Source: Lactobacillus sp.
Lineage (GTDB): Bacteria; Bacillota; Bacilli; Lactobacillales; Lactobacillaceae
Direction of reading: 5' to 3'
Length of the DNA stretch: 20,810 bases
Assembly (NCBI RefSeq): GCF_014803895.1
Contig: NZ_JAAVAU010000001.1
Location: 1-20,810, forward strand
Below are positions 12,112 through 20,810 of this stretch, one piece after another; positions within the stretch are counted from its first letter, which is position 1; each line of letters starts with the position of its first letter. The translations under genes and the position numbers were made by a program. The notes under the pieces were generated by a model, which was not told the origin of the DNA, searched no databases, and worked only from the letters and a program-made list of their open reading frames with translations.

Positions 12112-14505
12112 ATGATTGCACAAGTTATTGTTGATGTAGCTAGTAAGCAGACAGATCGAATTTTTGAATATAATATCCCTGATCAACTGGATGATGTTGC
12201 AATTGGTTCTCGGGTAGTTGTTCCATTTGGTCGCCGAAAAGTGCAGGGGTTTGTAGTAGGAATGACCGAAAAAACTAATTTTGAGGGAAAGTTAAAAGAT
12301 CTCTTAGTAGTAGTTGATGAAGTTGCTCCACTAACACCAGAATTAGTAAAACTTTCTGAAAAAATGTCCCATGATATTTTTTCTTATAGAATTACCATTC
12401 TTCAAAGTATGTTGCCTCAGGTGATGCGAGCTAATTATCGTAAAATTTTAACACCAATTGATGAAGAGAGTAAGCAATTACCCTATTTTCAAGGTACTCC
12501 AATTGATTTAAATAATGTAACGGATTTAAAAGAGATAGTTTTTATCAAAAAGTTATTACGAGAAAATAAGGCTAAGATTGAATATGTTGTTGAAAATAAA
12601 GCTCGTAAGAAAAAAGAGTCTATTTATCTGCTAGCAAAAGAAAAAGATGACTTTATTCAGATTTATGAAGAATTACGTAAGTCAGCTAAAAAGCAGCAAA
12701 GTTTGTTATTAGATATTTTGAATAATTATGAGACATATCCCAAGCGAGGAAAGCAGCTACAAGAGGAACTAGAAATTTCTTCAGCAGTACTAAAGACGGC
12801 GGTTAACAAAGGATGGTTGGTTAAGAAAGAAGTGGAAGTTTATCGTAATCCTCTTAAAGATATGAAAGACACTACTTCTAAAAAAATTATTCTTAACTCA
12901 AACCAGCAGCTGGCTTTTAATAAAATAAAAACAGCAGTAGATCAAAAAGAAAGTAAGACTTTCTTATTAGAAGGAATCACAGGTAGTGGTAAGACAGAGG
13001 TATATCTTCATGCAATTCAAGCAGCTTTGAATACTAAACGAACGGCTCTAATGTTAGTTCCAGAAATTTCATTAACTCCGCAAATGGTACGGCAGGTAAA
13101 AGAACGTTTTGGCTCTGGTGTAGCTGTGCTTCATAGTGCGTTATCGGCGGGAGAAAAGTATGATGAATGGCGTCGGATACGTCGCGGAGAAGCTAAAGTG
13201 GTAGTTGGGGCACGGAGTGCAATTTTTGCTCCTTTAGATAATATTGGTTTGATAGTGATTGATGAGGAGCATGAATCATCCTATAAACAAGAAGATAATC
13301 CCCGCTATCATGCACGTGATGTTGCTCTTTTACGTAGTAAATTTCATCATTGTCCTGTAGTTTTGGGTAGTGCTACACCCTCATTGGCAAGTCGTGCACG
13401 GGCTCAAAAGGGAGTTTATGAGTTATTACAGTTAACTGAACGAGCCAATCAAAAATCACTACCACAGGTTAATTTAATTGATTTAAAGCATGTAGAGTTT
13501 GCGGGAGGGCAGTTTGATTTATCGGTAGAATTAGTTGAAGCTATTAAAGAAAAAATTATTAAAAATGAACAGGTAATTCTTTTACTTAATCGCCGTGGAT
13601 TTGCTAGTTTTATGTTATGTCGTGATTGTGGATTTGTATTGAAGTGTCCTAATTGTGATATTTCTCTTACTTACCATAAAGATACTCAGCAAATGCAATG
13701 TCATTATTGTGGGCATCATGAACCATTACCACAAACTTGTCCACATTGTAATAGCCGACAAATTCGTTTTTTAGGTACCGGAACTCAAAAAGTACAAGAA
13801 GAATTGTTAGAATTAATCCCGGAAGCTAAAATTTTGCGAATGGATGTGGATACTACTAGAAGAAAGGGTAGCTATAAGCAAATTTTAGATAGTTTTGGTC
13901 GTGGAGAGGCAAATATTTTGCTTGGTACACAAATGATTGCCAAAGGATTAGATTTTCCGAATGTTACTTTAGTAGGAGTAATTAATGCGGATACATCACT
14001 TCAGGTGCCAGCATATAATGCATCAGAAAAAACTTTTGACTTGTTAACACAAGTTTCAGGACGGGCAGGACGGGCTGATAAAACTGGAGAGGTTTTAATT
14101 CAAACCTATAATCCTGAACACTATGCGATTAAGCTTTCGCAGAGTCAAGATTATGAAGCCTTCTATCGTCAAGAGATGCAAGTACGTCATCAAGGTAATT
14201 ATCCTCCGTTTTTCTTTACTACATTAATTTCTATTGCCTCAAAAAATGAACAAGCTGCTGCAAAAGAGGCATTTTTAATAAAAAGAAAATTAATGAAATC
14301 GCTCCATCAACCTACAATTATCTTGGGACCTACTCCAAGTAGTATTACAAGAATTAAGAATCAATATTATTACCAAATCCTGGTAAAATATAAGAAGGAA
14401 CCACATTTAAATCAAATTTTGCATGAAATTCAAAATGATGCACAATTAATTAAAAAAAGAGGTTTAAATATTTATATAGATAACGAACCAGAAAAAATAA
14501 TTTAG
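12112..14505 (+). CDS. priA: Primosomal protein N' (replication restart helicase PriA)
   Basis: The 797-residue 3'-5' helicase has an N-terminal DNA 3'-end-binding region (VIVDVASKQTDRIFEYNIP), a winged-helix region, and a helicase core with Walker A GITGSGKT (288-295, K294) and DEEH box (384-387). An eight-cysteine zinc-binding insertion has C503, C506, C512, C515, C530, C533, C543 and C546. Helicase motifs VI (QVSGRAGRA) and ILGPTPSSITRI near the C-terminus complete it. PriA reloads the replisome at stalled forks and recombination intermediates. AGGTGA (12099-12104) precedes the ATG. fmt follows after 18 nt; def, present between the two genes in Bacillus, is missing. Confidence 0.97.
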   Translation: MIAQVIVDVASKQTDRIFEYNIPDQLDDVAIGSRVVVPFGRRKVQGFVVGMTEKTNFEGKLKDLLVVVDEVAPLTPELVKLSEKMSHDIFSYRITILQSMLPQVMRANYRKILTPIDEESKQLPYFQGTPIDLNNVTDLKEIVFIKKLLRENKAKIEYVVENKARKKKESIYLLAKEKDDFIQIYEELRKSAKKQQSLLLDILNNYETYPKRGKQLQEELEISSAVLKTAVNKGWLVKKEVEVYRNPLKDMKDTTSKKIILNSNQQLAFNKIKTAVDQKESKTFLLEGITGSGKTEVYLHAIQAALNTKRTALMLVPEISLTPQMVRQVKERFGSGVAVLHSALSAGEKYDEWRRIRRGEAKVVVGARSAIFAPLDNIGLIVIDEEHESSYKQEDNPRYHARDVALLRSKFHHCPVVLGSATPSLASRARAQKGVYELLQLTERANQKSLPQVNLIDLKHVEFAGGQFDLSVELVEAIKEKIIKNEQVILLLNRRGFASFMLCRDCGFVLKCPNCDISLTYHKDTQQMQCHYCGHHEPLPQTCPHCNSRQIRFLGTGTQKVQEELLELIPEAKILRMDVDTTRRKGSYKQILDSFGRGEANILLGTQMIAKGLDFPNVTLVGVINADTSLQVPAYNASEKTFDLLTQVSGRAGRADKTGEVLIQTYNPEHYAIKLSQSQDYEAFYRQEMQVRHQGNYPPFFFTTLISIASKNEQAAAKEAFLIKRKLMKSLHQPTIILGPTPSSITRIKNQYYYQILVKYKKEPHLNQILHEIQNDAQLIKKRGLNIYIDNEPEKII

Positions 14506-14523
14506 ATAAAGGAAGTTGAAATT

Positions 14524-15468
14524 ATGCCATCAATAATTTTTTTAGGAACTCCAAATTTTGGAAGTGTTGTATTACAAGGTTTAATTGATGCCGGTTATGA
14601 TATCAAGGCTGTAGTTACTCAACCAGATAAAAAGGTTGGTCGTAAACAAGTTATTCATGAATCAGCTGTTAAGCAAACAGCTAAAGCTAATAACCTACCT
14701 GTTTATCAACCAGTTAAATTATCTGGTTCAGAAGAAATGGCTGAATTAGTTGAAATGAATCCTGATTTTATTGTTACTGCAGCTTATGGACAATTTTTAC
14801 CAACTAAATTTTTAAATGCTGCTAAGATTGCTCCAGTTAATGTTCATGGCTCATTATTGCCAAAATATCGTGGTGGTGCGCCAATTCAATACTCACTTAT
14901 CAACGGCGATAAAGAAACCGGTGTAACAATTATGCAAATGGTTAAAAAGATGGATGCTGGGGATCTGTATGCTCAACAAGCTCTTGAAATAGCACCAGAA
15001 GATAACAGTGGTACTTTGTTTAATAAACTAAGTATTATCGGACGTGATCTTTTATTAGAAACTTTACCTAAGTTTATTGACGGTACAATTACCCAAACTC
15101 CACAAAACGAAGCTGAAGTTGTTTTCTCACCAAATATTTCTAAAGAACAAGAACAAATTAAGACTATCATGACAGCTACTGAAGCTAATAATTTAATTCG
15201 TGGACTTAATCCAGATCCAGGTGCTTACGTACTTTTAAATGACAAGCGCTTAAAAGTTTGGCAAGCTAAAGTTAGTGATGAAAAGACTGATTTACCAACT
15301 GGAAGTTTAGTTTCTAACAAGAAGAGATTTGCTATTGCACTGGCCGATGGTACAGTTTTAGACTTACTTGAAGTTCAGCCAAATGGTAAAAAGAGAATGA
15401 ATATTAAAGACTTTGCTAATGGCCAAGGAAGTCGCTTTAAGGTTGGAGAAAAGATTATTGATGACTAA
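14524..15468 (+). CDS. fmt: Methionyl-tRNA formyltransferase
   Basis: The 314-residue protein starts MPSIIFLGTPNFGSVVLQGL. It has the formyltransferase core NVHGSLLPKYRGGAPIQYSL with catalytic residues N106, H108 and D144 (KKMDAGD), then a C-terminal OB-type tRNA-binding domain (about 208-314). It transfers formyl from 10-formyl-THF (made by FolD, also in this window) to initiator Met-tRNA. RGGAPI stands where many orthologues have RGAAPI, a mild change. AAGGAAG is 8 nt before the ATG. The 3' end overlaps rsmB by 8 nt. Length and motifs are complete. Confidence 0.96.
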   Translation: MPSIIFLGTPNFGSVVLQGLIDAGYDIKAVVTQPDKKVGRKQVIHESAVKQTAKANNLPVYQPVKLSGSEEMAELVEMNPDFIVTAAYGQFLPTKFLNAAKIAPVNVHGSLLPKYRGGAPIQYSLINGDKETGVTIMQMVKKMDAGDLYAQQALEIAPEDNSGTLFNKLSIIGRDLLLETLPKFIDGTITQTPQNEAEVVFSPNISKEQEQIKTIMTATEANNLIRGLNPDPGAYVLLNDKRLKVWQAKVSDEKTDLPTGSLVSNKKRFAIALADGTVLDLLEVQPNGKKRMNIKDFANGQGSRFKVGEKIIDD

Positions 15469-16777
15469 TGCACGTTCAGTAGCTTTAGATACTTTAATGA
15501 AAGTATTTAAACAAAATTCTTATTCGAATATTGCGCTAAATAATGCCTTGCAAAAAAGTAATTTAAGTGAGGTTGATAAAAACTTAGTTACTAATATAGT
15601 ATATGGGACGATTCAGTATAAAATTTTTCTTGAATATCAATTAAGACCTTTGATTAAAGGAAAGCTGAAAGATGCATTTATTGAGCCGCTTTTATTAATG
15701 TCAGCTTATCAGTACTTTTTCTTAGATAAGGTTCCAACTAATGCTATTTTTGATGAAGCTAATAAACTAGCTAAGCAATATAGTAAGAAAAATTCTGGTG
15801 CTTATCGTCTGGTAAACGGAATTTTACGTTCTTTAGAGCGGCAAGGGAAAATCTTACCTAATAAAGAAGATATTGTTAACTACTTAAGTATTAAGGAGTC
15901 ATTTCCTCAGTGGTTAGTAGAATATTTAATTAAAAATTTTGGTGAAAAAAAAGCTCAAAGTATACTTGCTTCTTCTAACCAACCGGCACCTAATAGTATT
16001 AGGATGACAGTAGCGCCAGAATTTTATGATGAAATTAAGGCAGATTTAAAGCATGAGGGCTATCATTATGATGTTTCTAAATTGACGGATCATAATTTGA
16101 TTTTAGATCATGGAAATATTGCTAACACTCCTTTATTTAAACAGGGGAAAGTTACTATTCAAGATAGTGCGGCTTCTTTAGCTGTAGATGCATTTGATTT
16201 TAAAGGTAATGAGCAAGTACTTGATGCATGTAGTGCACCAGGTGGTAAAACTGTTCAAATTGCTGAAAATTTAATTTCAGGTAGTGTCATGGCGCTGGAT
16301 ATTCATGAAAATAAGTTGCGTTTGGTGAAAAACGCTGCTAAACGTTTGGGAGTTAGTGATAAAGTTAAAACAAAGGCTCTTGATGCTAGAAAAGCACCAG
16401 AGTATTTTGAAAAAGAACAATTTGATAAAATTTTGGTAGATGCACCTTGTTCTGGACTTGGTTTAATTAGAAGAAAACCTGAAATTAGATATGATAAAAC
16501 TTTTGATGACATTAAGCATTTGAGTAAAATTCAAAGTGATATCTTGGATCAGATAGCTAGTTTGCTAAAGCCAGGCGGAGAATTAGTATATTCTACTTGT
16601 ACTATTACTAAGGAAGAAGATGAGGATGTGGTGAATACGTTTTTAAGTAAGCATCCTAATTTTTACTTAGAACCAGTCCAAGTTGGTAAGCTTGCTAAGC
16701 AAGAAATGGTGCGTATTTTTCCAGATGAATATGATAGTGATGGTTTTTTCATTGCTAAATTAAAAAAACGAGGTTAA
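15461..16777 (+). CDS. rsmB: 16S rRNA (cytosine-967-C5)-methyltransferase
   Basis: The protein is 438 residues from the ATG at 15461. An upstream in-frame start at 15413 is rejected because it adds 16 residues unlike the family, while MTNARSVALDTLMKVF is the usual N-terminus. TTGGAG (15443-15448) is the likely ribosome binding site. A NusB-like RNA-binding domain (about 1-140) is followed by a Rossmann methyltransferase. SAM binds at LDACSAPGGKT; the paired cysteines are C330 (DAPCSGLG) and C380 (YSTCT), 50 residues apart as in RsmB/Sun. It methylates a cytidine in 16S rRNA near the P site. It is followed after 6 nt by prpC. Confidence 0.94.
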   Translation: MTNARSVALDTLMKVFKQNSYSNIALNNALQKSNLSEVDKNLVTNIVYGTIQYKIFLEYQLRPLIKGKLKDAFIEPLLLMSAYQYFFLDKVPTNAIFDEANKLAKQYSKKNSGAYRLVNGILRSLERQGKILPNKEDIVNYLSIKESFPQWLVEYLIKNFGEKKAQSILASSNQPAPNSIRMTVAPEFYDEIKADLKHEGYHYDVSKLTDHNLILDHGNIANTPLFKQGKVTIQDSAASLAVDAFDFKGNEQVLDACSAPGGKTVQIAENLISGSVMALDIHENKLRLVKNAAKRLGVSDKVKTKALDARKAPEYFEKEQFDKILVDAPCSGLGLIRRKPEIRYDKTFDDIKHLSKIQSDILDQIASLLKPGGELVYSTCTITKEEDEDVVNTFLSKHPNFYLEPVQVGKLAKQEMVRIFPDEYDSDGFFIAKLKKRG

Positions 16778-16783
16778 ATAATT

Positions 16784-17536
16784 TTGATTAAAACAGCATA
16801 CGCTTCAAGCATTGGTCGCGTTCGTGAAACGAATCAAGATTTTGTTAAAGTATTTAAAAATCAAAGTAATATTGTAATGGGAATAGTTTGTGATGGTATG
16901 GGAGGACATCAAGGAGGAGATGTAGCATCTACAATGGCAGTAAGCCATTTAGGACATAATTTTGAAAAGACAGATTTTACTGATCCTCAATTGGCTGAAA
17001 AATGGTTAACGGTACAGTTAAAACTAGAAAATGAAATTATTTTAGAAACTGCTGACCGTTTTTCCGATTTAAATGGTATGGGTACTACCGTTGTATTGGC
17101 CTTAGCTTTCGAAGAAAAAATTTTGATTGCCCATTTAGGTGATTCAAGGGCTTATCTATACGGTAGTAATGCTTTTAAGCAAATTACGCAAGATCATTCC
17201 CTAGTTAATGAATTAGTTAAAATGGGGGAAATTACCGAACAACAAGCTCGTAATCATCCTCAAAAAAATATTATTACTGAGACTTTAGGGGTATCTAGCA
17301 CGATTAATCCAGAGTTTAATAATTTGGAAGTTCATGCTGGTGATATTTTCTTACTTTGTACTGATGGTTTAACGAATTCATTAACTGATCCTCAAATTCA
17401 ACAAATTTTAGCGACTAAGAATTTAACTCTTAAAGAACGCTGTAATAAGCTTATTAATGAAGCCAATCGTCTTGGAGGGGGAGATAACATCACTGTCTGT
17501 TTATTAGCCTACGTAGAAAAGGAGGATGACAAATAG
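16784..17536 (+). CDS. prpC: PP2C-family serine/threonine phosphatase (PrpC/Stp)
   Basis: The 250-residue protein has the full PP2C motif set: SIGRVRETNQD (D19), VCDGMGGHQGGD (D37, G38), GMGTTVVLA, AHLGDSRAYLY, LCTDGLTNSL (D194) and GGDNITVCLL (D234, N235). These metal-binding aspartates show a working phosphatase. It reverses phosphorylation by the adjacent kinase PrkC. The start appears to be TTG at 16784: GAGG (16770-16773) lies upstream, and the coding frame starts with IKTAYASSIG, the normal family N-terminus, with no ATG nearby. The stop overlaps the prkC GTG start by one base. Confidence 0.95.
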   Translation: MIKTAYASSIGRVRETNQDFVKVFKNQSNIVMGIVCDGMGGHQGGDVASTMAVSHLGHNFEKTDFTDPQLAEKWLTVQLKLENEIILETADRFSDLNGMGTTVVLALAFEEKILIAHLGDSRAYLYGSNAFKQITQDHSLVNELVKMGEITEQQARNHPQKNIITETLGVSSTINPEFNNLEVHAGDIFLLCTDGLTNSLTDPQIQQILATKNLTLKERCNKLINEANRLGGGDNITVCLLAYVEKEDDK

Positions 17537-19518
17537 TGATTGATAAAGGCTATCTGCTGGGGGGCCGTTATAAAATCATTTCGGTTTTAGGCGAAGGTGG
17601 GATGGCTAATGTTTATCTGGCAGAAGATATTATTTTACAAAGGAAAGTAGCTGTTAAGGTCTTACGACTAGATTTACAAAAAGATCCCCAAACAATCCAA
17701 CGCTTTCAAAGAGAAGCGCAGTCAACAAGTGACCTATCTCATCCACATATTGTTTCTATTTTGGATGTGGGCAGTGATCATAACCAACATTACTTAGTAA
17801 TGGAATATGTTGATGGTCCAGACTTAGAAGAATATATTCAAAAAAACAGCCCTATTCCTTTTGAAAAAGTAATTAATATCATGGATCAAATATTAAGTGC
17901 AATGGCCTTAGCTCATAAGCATAATGTAATTCACCGTGATTTAAAACCACAAAATATCTTGATAGATAAGAATAATGGCAATATTAAAATAGTAGATTTC
18001 GGAATCGCAGTAGCACTTAATCAAAGTACGATGACTCAGACAAATACTGCAATTGGGTCAGTGCATTATATGTCTCCTGAACAAGCACGGGGGAGTATGG
18101 CTACTAAGCAGTCAGATATCTACTCTTTAGGGATTATGCTCTATGAGTTATTAATAGGAAAAGTGCCTTTTACAGGTGAGAATGCAGTGGCAGTAGCTCT
18201 TAAACATTTTCAAGAAAAAACACCGTCTTTAAAAGCTCAAAATCCTAAGATTCCTCAATCGCTTGAAAATGTTGTATTAAAGGCTACTGCTAAAGATCCA
18301 CGTGATCGTTATAGTTCTGTTTTAGAAATGAAAGAAGATTTAGATACAAGTTTGGATTCTAGCCGGGCTGATGAACCTCCATTTAAGCCTCAACATGATC
18401 CAGACCAGGATAAAACAATTGTCTTACCAGCTTTAGACGGATCGGTCCATGATAATAAATCTCCTGATCATGATAAAGAAAATTCTGATACAAAAAATAA
18501 AAAGAAACAAAAACCAACTTTATGGGATAATATCAAACAACATAAGTGGTGGTGGATTATTGCCATAATTGCTTTTTTAGGAATTATGATCACTTTGATC
18601 GTAGCTTTGGATCGTAAAGATGATGTCAATGTACCGGATGTTTCTAATATGTCTCAAGCTCAAGCTAAGCAGGAATTAGTTTCTTCGGGATTAAAGGTTG
18701 GGTCAATTACTAAAAAGTACTCCAATAATGTTAAAAAAAATTATGTGGTAAGATCAATCCCCGGATCAGGATCTACTCTTAAATTAGGAAGAATTGTTGA
18801 TTTAGTAATCTCTAAAGGTCAATACTACGTGACTGTTCCAAATATTATCGGGGATAGTTATGAATCAGCACGTAAGCGTTTAGTAAAAGATGGCTTTAAA
18901 ATAAAAAAAGAAGAAACTTACTCTTTTACTACTCCTAAAGGTAATGTTATCTCGCAAGATATTGGTGGTGGGCAAAAAGTAAATCCCACTAAAACTACAA
19001 TAACGCTTCTAGTTTCTAAAGGTGCTCCAGTAAGTAGGGATACAGTTATAAAGTTAAAGGATTTAACAGGTTATTCATTAAAAGGCGCTCAAGATTATGC
19101 TAGGGATAACAAACTTAATTTGAATTTAATTCAAGAGTATTCTGATGAACAAAAAAATACTGTAATTAAACAATCTCCAAGTACGGGAACTGAACTGCAC
19201 AGTGGTGATACTATTACTTTAACTATTTCTAAAGGAAAAGAAGAAACTAAATCCAGTGACAGTAGTGAAGCGAGTGGACAGGATGTGACAGTAACTAAGT
19301 CATTTACTATCCCTTATCAAGAGAATAATGATGAAAAAGGTAATCACGTCCAAATTTATATTTCTGATGCTGATCATTCATTAAATGATGTATATCGTGA
19401 CTTGTATATTACTAAGGATAGAAGTTTCTCAATTCCTTTTGATTTAAGTAAAGGAGCAGGACATGTTAAAATCGTTCGAGATGGTAAGACGTTGTTAGAT
19501 GAGGATATAGATAAATAA
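17536..19518 (+). CDS. prkC: PASTA-domain Ser/Thr protein kinase (PrkC/Stk/PknB type)
   Basis: The 660-residue kinase has the Hanks motifs: LGEGGMANV (18-26), K41, E60, HRDLKPQN (133-140), DFG (154-156) and an activation segment with several threonines (165-171) before MSPE (179-182). A charged juxtamembrane linker (about 275-335) has TIVLP. One transmembrane helix (338-358) is preceded by WWW. Outside are three PASTA repeats (about 363-428, 430-496 and 503-567), which bind muropeptides or lipid II in this family. A Ser-rich linker and a C-terminal beta-rich domain (about 585-660) follow. The start is GTG at 17536, overlapping the prpC stop, with GGAGG (17521-17525) well placed. It senses the cell wall and controls growth and division targets. 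Confidence 0.96.
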   Translation: MIDKGYLLGGRYKIISVLGEGGMANVYLAEDIILQRKVAVKVLRLDLQKDPQTIQRFQREAQSTSDLSHPHIVSILDVGSDHNQHYLVMEYVDGPDLEEYIQKNSPIPFEKVINIMDQILSAMALAHKHNVIHRDLKPQNILIDKNNGNIKIVDFGIAVALNQSTMTQTNTAIGSVHYMSPEQARGSMATKQSDIYSLGIMLYELLIGKVPFTGENAVAVALKHFQEKTPSLKAQNPKIPQSLENVVLKATAKDPRDRYSSVLEMKEDLDTSLDSSRADEPPFKPQHDPDQDKTIVLPALDGSVHDNKSPDHDKENSDTKNKKKQKPTLWDNIKQHKWWWIIAIIAFLGIMITLIVALDRKDDVNVPDVSNMSQAQAKQELVSSGLKVGSITKKYSNNVKKNYVVRSIPGSGSTLKLGRIVDLVISKGQYYVTVPNIIGDSYESARKRLVKDGFKIKKEETYSFTTPKGNVISQDIGGGQKVNPTKTTITLLVSKGAPVSRDTVIKLKDLTGYSLKGAQDYARDNKLNLNLIQEYSDEQKNTVIKQSPSTGTELHSGDTITLTISKGKEETKSSDSSEASGQDVTVTKSFTIPYQENNDEKGNHVQIYISDADHSLNDVYRDLYITKDRSFSIPFDLSKGAGHVKIVRDGKTLLDEDIDK

Positions 19519-20408
19519 TGAAAAAAGTAGAAGGAACAATTGTTGGCGCAATCTCTGGATACTACGATGTAGAAACTAATGAGGGGATTATACGTACACG
19601 TGCTCGCGGGGTTTTTCGTGATCGTAAGCAAAAACCCCTAGTTGGAGACAAAGTAGTTGTACAATTAGACGATAAAGGAATGAATTATTTAGTTGAAATC
19701 ATGCCTCGTCTAAATGAAATAGGCCGACCTGCAGTTGCTAATGTTGCCCAAGTTTTGTTAGTTATTTCAGGTGTTGAACCAGATTTTTCAACGGAATTAT
19801 TAGATAGGTATTTAACATTTTTTGCTTGGAAAAAAGTTGGTGTTTGTATTTATCTTTCTAAGGCTGATATTACGCCCGCTGTCAGATTAGAAAAAATAAT
19901 TCAAAAATTGGATTACTATCATCGTATTGGTTACAGTGTATTTACTAGCGCAAAGGAATTAGAAGAAAAGTTACCTAACTTAGTTCAAGATGGTGAAATT
20001 TGGACTTTAGCAGGACAATCAGGAGCCGGTAAGTCTACTTTGTTAAATAAACTAGAAAAAAATGCCAACCAAGCGACTGGCAAAATTTCAATGGCTTTGA
20101 ATCGTGGTAAGCATACTACTAGAAAGGTTCAACTCTTTAAGTATAGCAAGGGCTTTATTGCCGATACTCCAGGTTTTTCAGCAGTAGATTTATATAAAAT
20201 AAAGCTTGAAGATTTAGCAAATTGTTTTTATGAATTTGCGGAAGCAAGTAGTGGTTGTAAGTTTAGAAGTTGTCAGCATATTCATGAACCCAAATGTAAT
20301 GTAAAAAAATTATTAGAAGCTGGTGAAATAGCTCAAAGTAGATATGATGACTACTTAAAAATTCGTCAGGAAATTACTGATAATCGTATGCCAGAGTATT
20401 TAAAGTGA
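19518..20408 (+). CDS. rsgA: Ribosome small-subunit-dependent GTPase RsgA (YloQ)
   Basis: The 296-residue protein has an N-terminal OB domain (about 1-65) and a circularly permuted GTPase. The G4-like SKAD (114-117) comes first, then the P-loop GQSGAGKST (166-174), RGKHTTR (switch I) and DTPGF (216-220). A C-terminal zinc site has C247, C252, H254 and C260. RsgA checks late assembly of the 30S subunit. G4 reads SKAD in place of NKxD; substitutions at the first position occur in this family. The ATG shares one base with the prkC stop, so translation is coupled. In B. subtilis the same prpC-prkC-rsgA-rpe order is seen, and PrkC is reported to phosphorylate this GTPase. Confidence 0.95.
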   Translation: MKKVEGTIVGAISGYYDVETNEGIIRTRARGVFRDRKQKPLVGDKVVVQLDDKGMNYLVEIMPRLNEIGRPAVANVAQVLLVISGVEPDFSTELLDRYLTFFAWKKVGVCIYLSKADITPAVRLEKIIQKLDYYHRIGYSVFTSAKELEEKLPNLVQDGEIWTLAGQSGAGKSTLLNKLEKNANQATGKISMALNRGKHTTRKVQLFKYSKGFIADTPGFSAVDLYKIKLEDLANCFYEFAEASSGCKFRSCQHIHEPKCNVKKLLEAGEIAQSRYDDYLKIRQEITDNRMPEYLK

Positions 20409-20419
20409 GGTATTAAGAT

Positions 20420-20810
20420 ATGATTGCACCATCAATTTTAAATGCAAATAATATGAATTTAGGACATGATATTAGTGTAGCTGCCCAAAGTGGGATTAGT
20501 CGGTTCCATATTGATATTATGGACGGACACTTTGTTCCGAATTTATCTTATGGTCCTGAATTAGTAAAAGACTTCAAAAAAGAATTTCCAAAGTTAGAGG
20601 CTGAAGTTCATTTAATGAGTAATAATTTGGAAGTTACTTTACCACCTTTTGTTAAAGCCGGTGCTGATTTATTAGAGTTTCATTTAGAAGCAACCAAAAA
20701 GCCGGAAGAATGGTTAGACTATCTTCATGAACATCAGGTGAAAGCGGGCTTGGTAATTTCTCCAGATACTCCAGTCCAAGATATAAAACCCTTTCTCAAT
20801 AAAATTGATC
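20420..20810 (+). CDS. rpe: Ribulose-phosphate 3-epimerase, N-terminal part (runs off the window)
   Basis: From ATG 20420 the frame reads MIAPSILNANNMNLGHDI, then FHIDIMDGHFVPNLSYGPE, EVHLMSNN, FVKAGADLLEFHLEA and KAGLVISPDTP. These are TIM-barrel Rpe motifs, with metal/catalytic residues H30, D32 and H64 in view; the last aspartate lies outside. The enzyme interconverts ribulose-5-phosphate and xylulose-5-phosphate, feeding the pentose phosphate or phosphoketolase route. GTGAGGT (20405-20411), which overlaps the rsgA stop, is the ribosome binding site. About 130 of an expected 215-220 codons are present, with no frame break. Confidence 0.95.
   Translation, partial: MIAPSILNANNMNLGHDISVAAQSGISRFHIDIMDGHFVPNLSYGPELVKDFKKEFPKLEAEVHLMSNNLEVTLPPFVKAGADLLEFHLEATKKPEEWLDYLHEHQVKAGLVISPDTPVQDIKPFLNKID

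Noticed and set aside
15413..15460. Upstream start for rsmB inside fmt
   Set aside because: It adds 16 residues unlike the family; ATG 15461 gives the usual N-terminus and a usable ribosome site.
329..20408. CRISPR arrays, tRNA or rRNA genes, prophage or toxin-antitoxin genes
   Set aside because: I looked for repeated spacer units, cloverleaf folds and phage-like proteins and saw none; the content is conserved housekeeping genes.

Overview
The window is a stretch of AT-rich, densely packed chromosome from a lactobacillus, most likely the acidophilus/johnsonii/gasseri group. This is inferred from gene order, protein sequences, strong purine-rich Shine-Dalgarno sites and low GC; no database search was possible. 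Almost everything is on the plus strand and is housekeeping. The only accessory DNA is at the left edge: the first 34 codons of an IS200/IS605-type TnpB gene on the minus strand, with its promoter and an end-like hairpin.

Layout. 1-240: start of a tnpB element. 329-1168: a YitT-family membrane protein. 1181-1317: a folded 5' leader in front of rplU, matching the expected position of the Firmicutes L21 leader. 1331-1958: rplU and rpmA (L21, L27), closed by a terminator. 2027-4646: an M24B aminopeptidase (pepP), efp, an Asp23-family protein and nusB, closed by a terminator. 4697-10496: folD, xseA, xseB, ispA, tlyA and recN, with 1-17 nt overlaps from folD through tlyA, closed by a terminator. 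10557-10994: a lone ASCH-domain gene. 11163-11999: gmk and rpoZ with their own promoter, closed by a terminator. 12112-20810: priA, fmt, rsmB, prpC, prkC, rsgA and the start of rpe, tightly coupled.

How the genes fit together. The block joins ribosome and translation functions (L21, L27, EF-P, Fmt, RsmB, TlyA, RsgA), transcription (NusB, omega), one-carbon, nucleotide and isoprenoid precursors (FolD, Gmk, IspA), DNA repair and restart (XseAB, RecN, PriA) and cell-wall-sensing phosphosignalling (PrpC/PrkC). The order closely follows two conserved Firmicutes clusters known from Bacillus subtilis. Several genes usual in those clusters are absent: prp between rplU and rpmA, argR/ahrC between tlyA and recN, coaBC between rpoZ and priA, and def between priA and fmt.

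I found no clear new defence or biosynthetic system. The most interesting points are: (1) loss of prp together with a changed L27 cleavage motif; (2) a multi-branched L21 leader with four mutually complementary segments and a 16-nt palindrome; (3) four intrinsic terminators whose T-tracts all end 16-18 nt before the next start codon, leaving no normal room for a promoter; and (4) a TnpB element with intact expression signals running off the left edge.
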